Below the pieces are notes generated by a model. It was not told where the DNA came from. It made no database searches and was given only the letters and a program-made list of their open reading frames with translations. A program made the translations under genes and the position numbers. A stretch of DNA of 32,492 nt from an uncultured bacterium (GTDB lineage: Bacteria; Cyanobacteriota; Vampirovibrionia; Gastranaerophilales; Gastranaerophilaceae), in contig CADAKY010000018.1 of the NCBI GenBank assembly GCA_902788575.1, forward strand, positions 1 to 32,492. Reading direction: 5' to 3'. How positions within the stretch are numbered: the first letter of the stretch is position 1; every line of letters begins with the position of its first letter. Below, in pieces: positions 23,846 to 32,492 of this stretch.

Positions 23846-24390
23846 TAGACGGAGTAATAACACCGGCATTGCGTGATATAGATTATTTGGCGCCTGCAGC
23901 GCCTTATCCGGTGATTCCGTCAGGATTAACTGTTCATCAGGGTTCAATATACAGATATTCTATACCGACAGATGAACAGCCTGCATTATTAATTTCCGAT
24001 TACATAGCCGATCATAACGGTAATTTTATTAACCCCGGATATTACCAGCTTGCATTATCAAGTGACAGAGAGTTTTTGTATCTGATTGAATCAAAGAATC
24101 TAATTGCTGTAATACCCGTGTTTAAGCTTGAAGAAAATAAAGCGGAAGTGGATAAACTTTATAAAAGTAAAGATAAATTAACCAAAGAAGAAAAAAAGTA
24201 CAGAAAAAAGAAGGCAAGACAGGATAAATTCAAAAAAATAATTGATGCCAAATATGCCAGAACAGGTGCAACTCCACCGCAGGAATACCAGCACATGGAA
24301 GCTGATATTGAATACATCAGAAATGGTGAATACTATCTTATAAAATATGAAAAAGGTTTTATTCGTGCTTGGGGTGCGATAAAAAGGTAG
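23842..24390 (+). CDS. Unknown protein translationally coupled to rnpA
   Basis: The 182-residue product starts in the rnpA stop codon (ATGA), so translation is probably coupled. The first ~95 residues look beta-rich and ordered (IPSGLTVHQGSIYRY, GYYQLALSSDREFLYLIESK). The segment at about 100-135 is a charged, Lys-rich helix (KLTKEEKKYRKKKARQDK), and the last ~40 residues again look ordered, ending FIRAWGAIKR. No signal peptide or membrane segment is seen. I do not recognise the family. The basic helix and the link to rnpA make an RNA-related role possible but unproven. Confidence 0.7.
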   Translation: MIDGVITPALRDIDYLAPAAPYPVIPSGLTVHQGSIYRYSIPTDEQPALLISDYIADHNGNFINPGYYQLALSSDREFLYLIESKNLIAVIPVFKLEENKAEVDKLYKSKDKLTKEEKKYRKKKARQDKFKKIIDAKYARTGATPPQEYQHMEADIEYIRNGEYYLIKYEKGFIRAWGAIKR

Positions 24391-24436
24391 ATATTAAAAA
24401 TTTTTATAAAGATATTAAGATTATGTAAGGAAATCC

Positions 24437-24466
24437 TGTTTTTTAAAAAAATTGGTGTATTATAAT
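24437..24466 (+). promoter_or_regulatory. Candidate promoter of the HEAT-like gene
   Basis: A consensus -10 box TATAAT at 24461-24466 lies about 35 nt before the ATG. The -35 region (TGTTTT at 24437-24442, 18 nt away) is weak. Confidence 0.45.
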
Positions 24467-24500
24467 ATTGCAGATAAGAAAAACTTAGAAGGAGATAAAG

Positions 24501-24782
24501 ATGGCATCAGTTGAAGAAATTCTTTGCAAATTAGAAACAGCAGATAATACAACTAAAAATAAATTGGAAAATATTCTTGTTGATAAGGGTACAGAAGTTG
24601 TTCCCGAGCTTGTTGATAAGCTTCAAAATGTAAAAGGTATCAAACGCGGTGTTGTTTCTATGGCATTGATTAGAATTGGTGAAGCTTCTGTAGAATATTT
24701 AAAGAAAGCTGCAACAAGCAATAAAGATTTTGAATGGGTTGCAAAATATCTTATTTCTGAAATTCAAGGTGTAGCAGCTTAG
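24501..24782 (+). CDS. Small HEAT-repeat-like protein
   Basis: The 93-residue product is all helical. It contains two units that read like HEAT or PBS-lyase-type repeats: VVPELVDKLQNVKGIKRGVV, and MALIRIGEASVEYLKKAAT with the typical IG turn. Such short repeats usually mediate protein contacts. One cysteine is near the N-terminus. An AGAAGGAG ribosome binding site lies 7-8 nt before the ATG, and a perfect terminator follows 14 nt after the stop, so it forms a single-gene transcript that may be strongly expressed. Its partner is unknown. Confidence 0.7.
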   Translation: MASVEEILCKLETADNTTKNKLENILVDKGTEVVPELVDKLQNVKGIKRGVVSMALIRIGEASVEYLKKAATSNKDFEWVAKYLISEIQGVAA

Positions 24783-24795
24783 TTAAAATATTTTC

Positions 24796-24827
24796 AAAAT
24801 ACCTTCTTTATATAAAGAAGGTATTTT
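24796..24827 (+). terminator. Intrinsic terminator after the HEAT-like gene
   Basis: A perfect 32-nt inverted repeat (arms around ACCTTCTTTA / TAAAGAAGGT, almost no loop on paper; four or so central bases would form the loop) runs directly into T residues. It ends 21 nt before rnhA, so rnhA must be reached by readthrough or use a promoter I cannot see. Confidence 0.85.
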
Positions 24828-24848
24828 TATGTCTAAACGGAGTGATTT

Positions 24849-25334
24849 ATGGAAGAGAAGGTAGAAGTTTCTATATATACGGATGGAGCATGCAGCGGCA
24901 ATCCCGGAAATGGCGGGTATGGCGCTGTCTTGGTGTATATAGATTCAAACGGGGATAAACATGAAAAAGAACTTTCGGAAGGATTTCAGAATGTAACGAA
25001 TAATCAAATGGAACTTATGGCGGTTATTTCAGCTTTAGAAGCTCTCAAAAAGCCGGCAAAAGTTACAATAACATCGGATAGCAAATATGTTACAGATGCT
25101 TTTAACAACAACTGGATTGACGGCTGGATAAAAAAAGGATGGAAAACAGCCGGTAAAAGTCCTGTAAAAAACGTTGAATTGTGGAAAAGATTATTGAATG
25201 CAATAAAACCTCACAATGTAAAATTTATTTGGGTTAAAGGGCATGCCGGACATCCATACAATGAACGATGCGACAGATTGGCGGTAGAAGCTTATAAACA
25301 AGAAAATTTGAAAGAGTTTGTTACAAATTCTTAA
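24849..25334 (+). CDS. rnhA: Ribonuclease HI
   Basis: Cuts the RNA strand of RNA-DNA hybrids in the cytoplasm (primers and R-loops). The 161-residue product matches the bacterial type 1 length. Catalytic residues visible are Asp12 (YTDGACSGNPG), Glu55 (NNQMELMAV), Asp77 (TSDSKYV) and Asp142, with His132 in VKGHAGHPYNERCD. The Trp-rich basic protrusion (NWIDGWIKKGWKTAGKSPVKN) typical of E. coli-type enzymes is present. CGGAG lies 6-7 nt before the ATG. Confidence 0.96.
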   Translation: MEEKVEVSIYTDGACSGNPGNGGYGAVLVYIDSNGDKHEKELSEGFQNVTNNQMELMAVISALEALKKPAKVTITSDSKYVTDAFNNNWIDGWIKKGWKTAGKSPVKNVELWKRLLNAIKPHNVKFIWVKGHAGHPYNERCDRLAVEAYKQENLKEFVTNS

Positions 25335-25341
25335 AGATTGT

Positions 25342-25370
25342 TTTACTTTTTCATGCTTGTCTGGTATAAT
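25342..25370 (+). promoter_or_regulatory. Promoter of the rimP-nusA operon
   Basis: TTTACT at 25342-25347 and a perfect TATAAT at 25365-25370 are separated by 17 nt, with a TG one base before the -10 (extended -10). Transcription would begin near 25377, about 15 nt before the hairpin at 25392. Confidence 0.7.
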
Positions 25371-25391
25371 GATTTTGTAAATAGTTTCTTG

Positions 25392-25423
25392 AAAAAGAAC
25401 GGATTTTTTATCCCGTTCTTTTT
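25392..25423 (+). terminator. Terminator-like hairpin, either for rnhA or in the rimP-nusA leader
   Basis: AAAAAGAACGG (25392-25402) pairs with CCGTTCTTTTT (25413-25423) around a 10-nt loop, and the right arm runs into seven or more T. Because the promoter at 25342-25370 lies upstream, transcripts for rimP must pass through it, so it may work as an attenuator as well as ending rnhA messages. Confidence 0.75.
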
Positions 25424-25426
25424 TTA

Positions 25427-25458
25427 TTGGGACTTGGGATTATACCCAAACTGCCCAA
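25427..25458 (+). promoter_or_regulatory. Nested double stem in the rimP leader
   Basis: TTGGG occurs at 25427-25431 and 25434-25438, and CCCAA at 25445-25449 and 25454-25458. The inner and outer pairs nest into one interrupted stem with a 6-nt loop. It ends 4 nt before the AAGGAG ribosome binding site (25463-25468). The two TTGGG and two CCCAA can also pair in alternative ways, as expected of a switch. Confidence 0.5.
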
Positions 25459-25474
25459 CAAAAAGGAGACGCGT

Positions 25475-25957
25475 ATGAAACAAGATATTAACAGGCACGA
25501 GATTTTAGAAAAAATTACACCGCTCATTGAAAATACTGCAATGAGATTCGGATTTCTGCCTATAGAAATTGAGTTTATCAAAGAAAACCACAGGTGGTTT
25601 TTGAGAATATATCTTTATTCCAAAGACAAAGATGTTACTCTTGACGATTGCGAAAATGTTACAAGAAGTCTGAATGAATTTTTGGATGAATTAATTCCGG
25701 TTAAATATTATTTGGAGGTTTCATCCCCCGGTTTGGAAAGAAAATTTAAATCAGATAAAGAGTTTGTTATTTTTAAAGGAAGAAGAATCAGTCTCAAGTT
25801 AAGAGAACCTTTAGAAGGTGAAACAGAAAAAATATTTAAAGGTGAAATTATAGACTGGGATGATACGGAAGGTTTAACATTCTTCCGTTTTGATGACGGA
25901 CAGGAATTAAAAATTGGAAAAGAAAACATACAATCTGCAAAATTATATATAGATTAG
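25475..25957 (+). CDS. rimP: Ribosome maturation factor RimP
   Basis: Needed for assembly of the 30S ribosomal subunit. The 160-residue product fits the family (about 150-160). It contains FLPIEIEFIKENHRWFLRIY, LDDCENVTRSL, and the signature YYLEVSSPGLERKF, followed by a C-terminal SH3-like domain (GEIIDWDDTEG). The frame is open further upstream, but ATG at 25475 is chosen because AAGGAG lies 6 nt before it and it gives the normal length. nusA follows after 15 nt, the conserved rimP-nusA order. Confidence 0.95.
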   Translation: MKQDINRHEILEKITPLIENTAMRFGFLPIEIEFIKENHRWFLRIYLYSKDKDVTLDDCENVTRSLNEFLDELIPVKYYLEVSSPGLERKFKSDKEFVIFKGRRISLKLREPLEGETEKIFKGEIIDWDDTEGLTFFRFDDGQELKIGKENIQSAKLYID

Positions 25958-25972
25958 AAAGGATGAACAAAA

Positions 25973-27208
25973 ATGATTAAAATCGGTACCGCATTATTTG
26001 AAGCGTGTGAAGAACTTGAAAGAGAAAGAGGTATTTCTAAAGAAGTTATTATTTCTTCTCTTTGCGATGCGCTTGTTGCTGCATACAAAAAGCACATGCA
26101 TGTAAAAGAAGCTGCTAATATTGAAGCAATTTTTGATGAACAAACAGGAGAAATCGGCGTATTTTCAACAAAAACAGTTGTAAAAGAAGTTGAAGATCCC
26201 GATATGGAAATTTCTCTTGAAGAAGCACAAGAAATTGATGACGAAGTTGAAATTGATGACGAAGTAAAAATTGAAGTTACTCCGGATCAGTTCGGCAGAA
26301 TTGCTGCTCAATCAGCTAAACAAGTTATCACTCAAAGAATCAGAGATGCTGAAAGAAATAATATTTTAAACGAATTTCTCGAAAAGAAAGGAACTTTGAC
26401 AACAGGTATTATTCAAAGAGTTGAGAACAGAAACGTTATTGTAAACATCGGTAAAACTGACGCAATAATGCCTCAAAGAGAACAAATTCCGCGTGAATAC
26501 TATAAACCCGGAAACAGAATTCGTGTATTTGTATTAAACGTTAAAGAAACAAACAGACTTCCGCAGGTTATCGTTTCACACGCTCACCCTGAAATTGTAA
26601 GAGAGTTGTTTGAACTTGAAGTTCCGGAAATTGAAGACGGAATTGTAGAAATTAAATCAATTTCACGTGAAGCAGGATTCAGAACAAAAATTGCGGTTTG
26701 GTCAAACGACCCTGAAGTAGATTCAGTAGGTGCCTGCATAGGTCCTCGCGGAAGCAGAATTCAGACTATCGTTGGTGAATTAAAGAACGAAAAGATTGAT
26801 ATCGTTCGCTGGTCACCGGACCCTGTTGAATACATAGTTAATGCAATTTCTCCGGCAAGAGTTGTATCAGTAGATATTATGACAGATGACGAAGAAACAA
26901 AAGACGCTCTTGTTGTAGTTCCTGATGACCAATTATCACTGGCAATCGGTCGTGAAGGTCAAAATGTACGTCTTGCACACCGTCTGACAGGTTGGAAGAT
27001 TGATATCAAATCAGTTTCTCAAATGGAACAGGATGAAGCAAATCAGGTATCTAACTACACAGAAGAAGAACCTGTTGAAGAAGAAACTCCTTTTGATTCA
27101 GACGAAATTCAGGAAGAAATCGAAGAAGAAATGAATCAACAAGCTGTAGATGAAGAAGATATTGCTTCAGAAGAAGTTGAAGAAAACGAAGAAGCTTCAG
27201 AAGAATAA
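25973..27208 (+). CDS. nusA: Transcription termination/antitermination factor NusA
   Basis: Binds RNA polymerase and nascent RNA to modulate pausing, termination and antitermination. The 411-residue product has an N-terminal polymerase-binding domain (1-120), an S1 domain (about 130-200, GIIQRVENRNVIVNIGKTDA) and two KH domains (VGACIGPRGSRIQTIV near 255-270; LAIGREGQNVRLAHRLTGW near 322-340). It lacks the C-terminal acidic repeats of the E. coli protein, but has a 50-residue tail that is largely Glu and Asp. An 18-nt tandem duplication in the N-domain gives EIDDEV twice (26231-26266). AAAGGA precedes the ATG. infB and ylxR, often next, are absent: a terminator follows directly. Confidence 0.96.
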   Translation: MIKIGTALFEACEELERERGISKEVIISSLCDALVAAYKKHMHVKEAANIEAIFDEQTGEIGVFSTKTVVKEVEDPDMEISLEEAQEIDDEVEIDDEVKIEVTPDQFGRIAAQSAKQVITQRIRDAERNNILNEFLEKKGTLTTGIIQRVENRNVIVNIGKTDAIMPQREQIPREYYKPGNRIRVFVLNVKETNRLPQVIVSHAHPEIVRELFELEVPEIEDGIVEIKSISREAGFRTKIAVWSNDPEVDSVGACIGPRGSRIQTIVGELKNEKIDIVRWSPDPVEYIVNAISPARVVSVDIMTDDEETKDALVVVPDDQLSLAIGREGQNVRLAHRLTGWKIDIKSVSQMEQDEANQVSNYTEEEPVEEETPFDSDEIQEEIEEEMNQQAVDEEDIASEEVEENEEASEE

Positions 27209-27230
27209 TAGTTGAAAATAATTTGGATAA

Positions 27231-27260
27231 AAAAAGGATGGTTTTAATACCATCCTTTTT
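27231..27260 (+). terminator. Intrinsic terminator after nusA
   Basis: AAAAAGGATGG (27231-27241) pairs with CCATCCTTTTT (27250-27260) around an 8-nt loop, ending in T residues. It lies 22 nt after the nusA stop and, with A residues on its left side, may also act on the converging minus-strand operon. Confidence 0.85.
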
Positions 27261-27306
27261 CGTTGTATAAAACACAAAGTTTTTCTGCTCGTATTTTTTA
27301 GCACTC

Positions 27307-27750
27307 CTATTTGCTTTCAATTTTTTCTTTATCGTCTTTTATATCTGCTTTAGGAATATTTAAATTCTGCAAATTTCTTATTTTTAATTCAGCTTCTTTA
27401 GCTTTAATCATACTTTGAATCAATGTATCATTATTTGCCTGTTTTTTTATTTCAGCAAAAACTTTTTTTAATTCTTCATCATCCAAGCCTTCGGATGCGT
27501 TCATACAAACAACAAGTTTTTCTTTTCTGAATGTAAAATAAGCAGCAGCTATAATTCCCCATAGAAGAATCCCCTGCAGTATACCTATTGCCGGAATTTG
27601 TTCAAAATACTTTGCAGTTAAATTCCAAATATGCATGCTCACCCATCCTGGGAAATATATAAATCCGGCAGCCAGACAGCAACCGATGCCAACCAGCATC
27701 AGTAAACCGCGTGTGCCTTTAACCTGTATTACATTCAAATTCTTTTTCAT
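27307..27750 (-). CDS. Two-helix membrane protein of unknown function downstream of ligA
   Basis: The 147-residue product has two hydrophobic segments, at about residues 15-40 (LLMLVGIGCCLAAGFIYF) and 52-72 (IPAIGILQGILLWGIIAAAY). A cytoplasm-like, highly charged C-terminal helix follows, probably coiled coil (DDEELKKVFAEIKKQAN, MIKAKEAELKIRNLQ), with a basic N-terminus. No enzymatic motif is visible and I cannot name the family. It starts 9 nt after the ligA stop and is the last gene of that operon. Confidence 0.75.
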   Translation of the reverse strand: MKKNLNVIQVKGTRGLLMLVGIGCCLAAGFIYFPGWVSMHIWNLTAKYFEQIPAIGILQGILLWGIIAAAYFTFRKEKLVVCMNASEGLDDEELKKVFAEIKKQANNDTLIQSMIKAKEAELKIRNLQNLNIPKADIKDDKEKIESK

Positions 27751-27759
27751 TCGACTTGT

Positions 27760-29972
<2,213 letters not shown>

Positions 29973-30062
29973 TTTCTCCTCCAAAAATAGAACTCCTTTA
30001 AAATAATTTTACCAAAAATATAAGAATTGCGTTATTAAAAAAAAAATTGAAAATTAAGTATG

Positions 30063-30068
30063 TATAAT
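30063..30068 (+). promoter_or_regulatory. Candidate -10 box of fusA
   Basis: TATAAT at 30063-30068 lies in an otherwise AT-rich gap of 216 nt between divergent genes. The -35 position is a run of A and not convincing; TTGAAA at 30047-30052 is too close. If used, the fusA leader would be about 115 nt long. Confidence 0.4.
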
Positions 30069-30147
30069 TATCTTCTTGCTATGCTTGCCTATAAAACATG
30101 TTCATGCGACAATTATTATGACTGGTTATCAGTATAAATAGTAGTAG

Positions 30148-30162
30148 GGCAGAAAATCTGCC
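30148..30162 (+). promoter_or_regulatory. Short hairpin in the fusA leader
   Basis: GGCAGA (30148-30153) and TCTGCC (30157-30162) pair around an AAA loop, about 12 nt before the AAGGA ribosome binding site at 30175-30179. No T-run follows, so it is not a terminator. It may stabilise the message or affect initiation. Confidence 0.45.
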
Positions 30163-30188
30163 AATAGTATATAGAAGGAAATGAGAAA

Positions 30189-32276
30189 ATGGCTAGAAAA
30201 ACTCCATTAGAAAAAATCAGAAATATTGGTATTGCCGCTCACATTGACGCAGGTAAAACCACTACAACTGAACGTATCCTGTTTTATACAGGTAAAACTC
30301 ATAAACTCGGTGAAGTTCACGATGGTGCAGCAGTAACCGACTTTATGGAACAAGAAAGAGAAAGAGGTATTACAATCCAATCAGCAGCAGTTACAGCTGA
30401 ATGGAAAGGACACCAAATCAACATTATTGACACCCCCGGGCACGTTGACTTTACTATCGAAGTTGAACGTTCACTCCGTGTATTAGATGGTGTTGTTGCA
30501 GTATTCTGCGCAGTAGGCGGTGTTCAGTCACAATCTGAAACAGTTTGGAGACAAGCTAACAGATATGAAGTACCTCGTATGGTATTCGTTAATAAAATGG
30601 ACAGAACAGGTGCTGATTTCTATCGTGTTGTAGATCAAATCAGAACAAGATTAGGCGGTAACGCTGTTCCTATTCAGTTACCTATCGGTGCTGAAGATAA
30701 GTTCACAGGTCTTGTAGACTTGATGACTATGAAAGCTGAAATCTACACTAATGACCTTGGTACAGATATCAGAGAAGAAGAAATTCCTGCTGAATTACAA
30801 GAAAAAGCAAAAGAATATCATGATGCAATGGTTGAAGCTATTGCCGGTGAAGATGATGATTTGATGGAAAAATTCTTTGAAGATCCGGATTCAATCACTG
30901 TTGATGAATTAAGAGCAGGCTTGAGAAAAGCTGTATGTAATAACAAAATCGTTCCTGTATGCTGCGGTACTGCATTCAAGAACAAAGGTGTTCAATTACT
31001 TTTGGATAACGTTGTATACTATATGCCGTCACCGGTTGATGTAAAAGCTATCGAAGGTGAATTGGAAGACGGTACAAAGGTTGAAAGACATTCATCCGAT
31101 GATGAACCGTTCTCAGCATTGGCATTTAAAGTTATGACTGACCCGTTTGTAGGTCGTTTAACATTCTTAAGAGTATATTCAGGCGTAATTACATCAGGTT
31201 CATACGTTCTTAACGCAACAAACGGTAAAAAAGAACGTATTTCAAGATTGGTTCGTATGTATGCTGACCAAAGACTTGAAGAAACTGAAGTTTACGCTGG
31301 TGACATCTGTGCTGCAGTTGGTTTGAAAGATACAACAACAGGTGATACACTTTGTGCGGAAAATGCTCCGATTATTTTGGAAAGAATGACATTCCCGGAA
31401 CCGGTTATTTCTGTTGCAATCGAACCTAAGACAAAAGCTGACCAGGATAAGATGGGTATTGCTCTTCAAAAATTAGCAGAAGAAGATCCGTCATTCAGAG
31501 TTAAATCTGATACAGAAACAGGTCAAACAATTATTTCAGGTATGGGTGAACTTCACCTTGATATTATTGTAGACCGTATGCTTAGAGAATTCAAAGTAGA
31601 AGCTAACATTGGTAAGCCGCAGGTTGCATATCGTGAAACAATCAGAGGAACTGCTGATCAGGATTCTAAATTCATTCGTCAGTCAGGTGGTAAAGGTCAA
31701 TACGGTCACTGTAAAGTACGTATTATGCCGGCTGAAGAAAATGCAGGCTTTGTATTTGAAAACAAAATTGTTGGTGGTGCTATTCCTAAAGAATACATTG
31801 AACCTGCAAGAAAAGGTATGGAAGAAGCTCTTGAAGGCGGTATCTTAGCAGGCTATCCGATGATTGACGTTAAAGTTGAACTTTATGACGGAAGCTACCA
31901 CGAAGTTGACTCTTCTGAAATGGCATTTAAGATTGCCGGTTCTATGGCTATTAAGGATGGTTGTAAGAAGGCTCAGCCTTGTATCTTAGAACCTATGATG
32001 AAGGTTGAAATCGAAATTCCTGACGAATTCACAGGTACAATTATCGGTGATATTTCAAGAAGAAGAGGAAGAATCGAAGGTCAAGAACCTCAGGGTAACA
32101 CAGGTAACGTAATTGTCAGAGCAATTGTTCCTTTGGCAAATATGTTCGGTTATGCTACTGACTTGAGAAGCAACACTCAAGGCCGCGGTACTTTCTCAAT
32201 GGAATTCCAGAAATACGAACAAGTTCCTGCAAACGTAGAAAAAGAAATTATCGAAAAAGCAGGTGCTTCAAAATAA
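30189..32276 (+). CDS. fusA: Elongation factor G
   Basis: GTPase that moves tRNA and mRNA through the ribosome after each peptide bond, and helps ribosome recycling. The 695-residue product is full length. GTP-binding motifs are AHIDAGKTT (residues 17-25), RERGITI (switch I), DTPGH (81-85) and NKMD (135-138). Domain II and the C-terminal domains IV-V follow, with [10 protein letters not shown] and [16 protein letters not shown]. Usual partners rpsL, rpsG and tuf are absent on the upstream side, and a terminator follows, so it is a single-gene unit here. Confidence 0.98.
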   Translation: MARKTPLEKIRNIGIAAHIDAGKTTTTERILFYTGKTHKLGEVHDGAAVTDFMEQERERGITIQSAAVTAEWKGHQINIIDTPGHVDFTIEVERSLRVLDGVVAVFCAVGGVQSQSETVWRQANRYEVPRMVFVNKMDRTGADFYRVVDQIRTRLGGNAVPIQLPIGAEDKFTGLVDLMTMKAEIYTNDLGTDIREEEIPAELQEKAKEYHDAMVEAIAGEDDDLMEKFFEDPDSITVDELRAGLRKAVCNNKIVPVCCGTAFKNKGVQLLLDNVVYYMPSPVDVKAIEGELEDGTKVERHSSDDEPFSALAFKVMTDPFVGRLTFLRVYSGVITSGSYVLNATNGKKERISRLVRMYADQRLEETEVYAGDICAAVGLKDTTTGDTLCAENAPIILERMTFPEPVISVAIEPKTKADQDKMGIALQKLAEEDPSFRVKSDTETGQTIISGMGELHLDIIVDRMLREFKVEANIGKPQVAYRETIRGTADQDSKFIRQSGGKGQYGHCKVRIMPAEENAGFVFENKIVGGAIPKEYIEPARKGMEEALEGGILAGYPMIDVKVELYDGSYHEVDSSEMAFKIAGSMAIKDGCKKAQPCILEPMMKVEIEIPDEFTGTIIGDISRRRGRIEGQEPQGNTGNVIVRAIVPLANMFGYATDLRSNTQGRGTFSMEFQKYEQVPANVEKEIIEKAGASK

Positions 32277-32291
32277 TTTCATTGATAACAT

Positions 32292-32325
32292 AAAAATAGA
32301 CAGGTCAAAAAACCTGTCTATTTTT
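32292..32325 (+). terminator. Intrinsic terminator of fusA
   Basis: A 14-bp stem (arms 32292-32305 and 32312-32325, with core TAGACAGGT / ACCTGTCTA) encloses a 6-nt A-rich loop and ends in six T. It lies 15 nt after the stop codon. Confidence 0.9.
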
Positions 32326-32492
32326 TATTTGTTTACATTATCTTGCTTTATCAATATCAAATCAATAAATCGAATTGTTAATTTAGTATGCAGAATACAT
32401 CAAAATATCTCTTTTGTTGTATTGATTCTTTTTGCTTTTTTGTAGCCCTGATTTTATTATATTTTTTTTGTTACTTTGTAGCCTTCATTTCT
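32326..32492. other. T-rich intergenic region, cut by the window end
   Basis: No gene is supported here. A short imperfect direct repeat is present: TTTGTAGCCCTGATTT near 32440-32454 and TTTGTAGCCTTCATTT near 32476-32490, about 37 nt apart. Confidence 0.4.

Noticed and set aside
25427..25474. Upstream extension of rimP from a TTG
   Set aside because: The region forms nested stems and AAGGAG precedes the ATG at 25475.
32263..32445. 60-codon open frame after fusA
   Set aside because: It begins inside fusA and runs through the fusA terminator; low-complexity hydrophobic product from T-rich DNA.

Overview
The window looks like the chromosome of an AT-rich, anaerobic, Gram-negative-type bacterium. 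My best guess is an uncultured gut Vampirovibrionia/Melainabacteria member (Gastranaerophilales type). This rests on overall flavour only: low GC, a flagellar cap gene, class III prepilin-like proteins, an NfnA/PyrK-type flavoprotein, a short NusA with an acidic tail, and several small lineage-specific genes. No rRNA or tRNA is present to confirm it. All genes are densely packed and no insertion sequence, phage or CRISPR array is visible.

The first 11.6 kb is a single open reading frame with no start in the window. It reads at least 3,875 residues and ends in a clear FliD (flagellar hook-associated protein 2, filament cap) C-terminus. Known FliD proteins usually have about 450-700 residues. 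The extra length is an array of about 30 in-frame repeats of roughly 100-120 residues that resemble the flagellin hook IN motif, preceded by a Thr-rich segment. Three consecutive repeats are nearly identical with an exact 339-nt period, and another pair of units is duplicated about 630 nt apart, so the array has grown by recent in-frame duplication. This is the most unusual object in the window.

From 11.6 to 12.9 kb on the minus strand lie a secreted thioredoxin-like protein and rfbA (dTDP-glucose synthesis), converging on the giant gene with 3 nt between stop codons. From 13.0 to 19.7 kb on the plus strand come a J-domain chaperone with a single zinc centre, a prepilin-like protein behind a good sigma-70 promoter, an NfnA/PyrK-type FAD/2Fe-2S protein, a four-cysteine miniprotein, purA, a small unknown gene overlapping proA, and tyrA. 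Nucleotide and amino-acid biosynthesis dominate here.

From 19.7 to 23.0 kb on the minus strand are a large M16 zinc protease and speD (polyamine synthesis). From 23.2 to 27.2 kb on the plus strand are an 82-residue unknown gene, rnpA, a coupled unknown gene, a small HEAT-like protein with its own terminator, rnhA, and the rimP-nusA operon. That operon has a promoter followed within about 15 nt by a terminator-like hairpin and then nested stems just before the ribosome binding site, which suggests an attenuated leader. From 27.3 to 30.0 kb on the minus strand a 76-residue gene, ligA and a two-helix membrane protein form one operon. The window closes with fusA (elongation factor G), standing alone with a long leader and a strong terminator.

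No stretch over 300 bases lacks a gene. Everything here was read by eye; family assignments come from recalled motifs, not searches.
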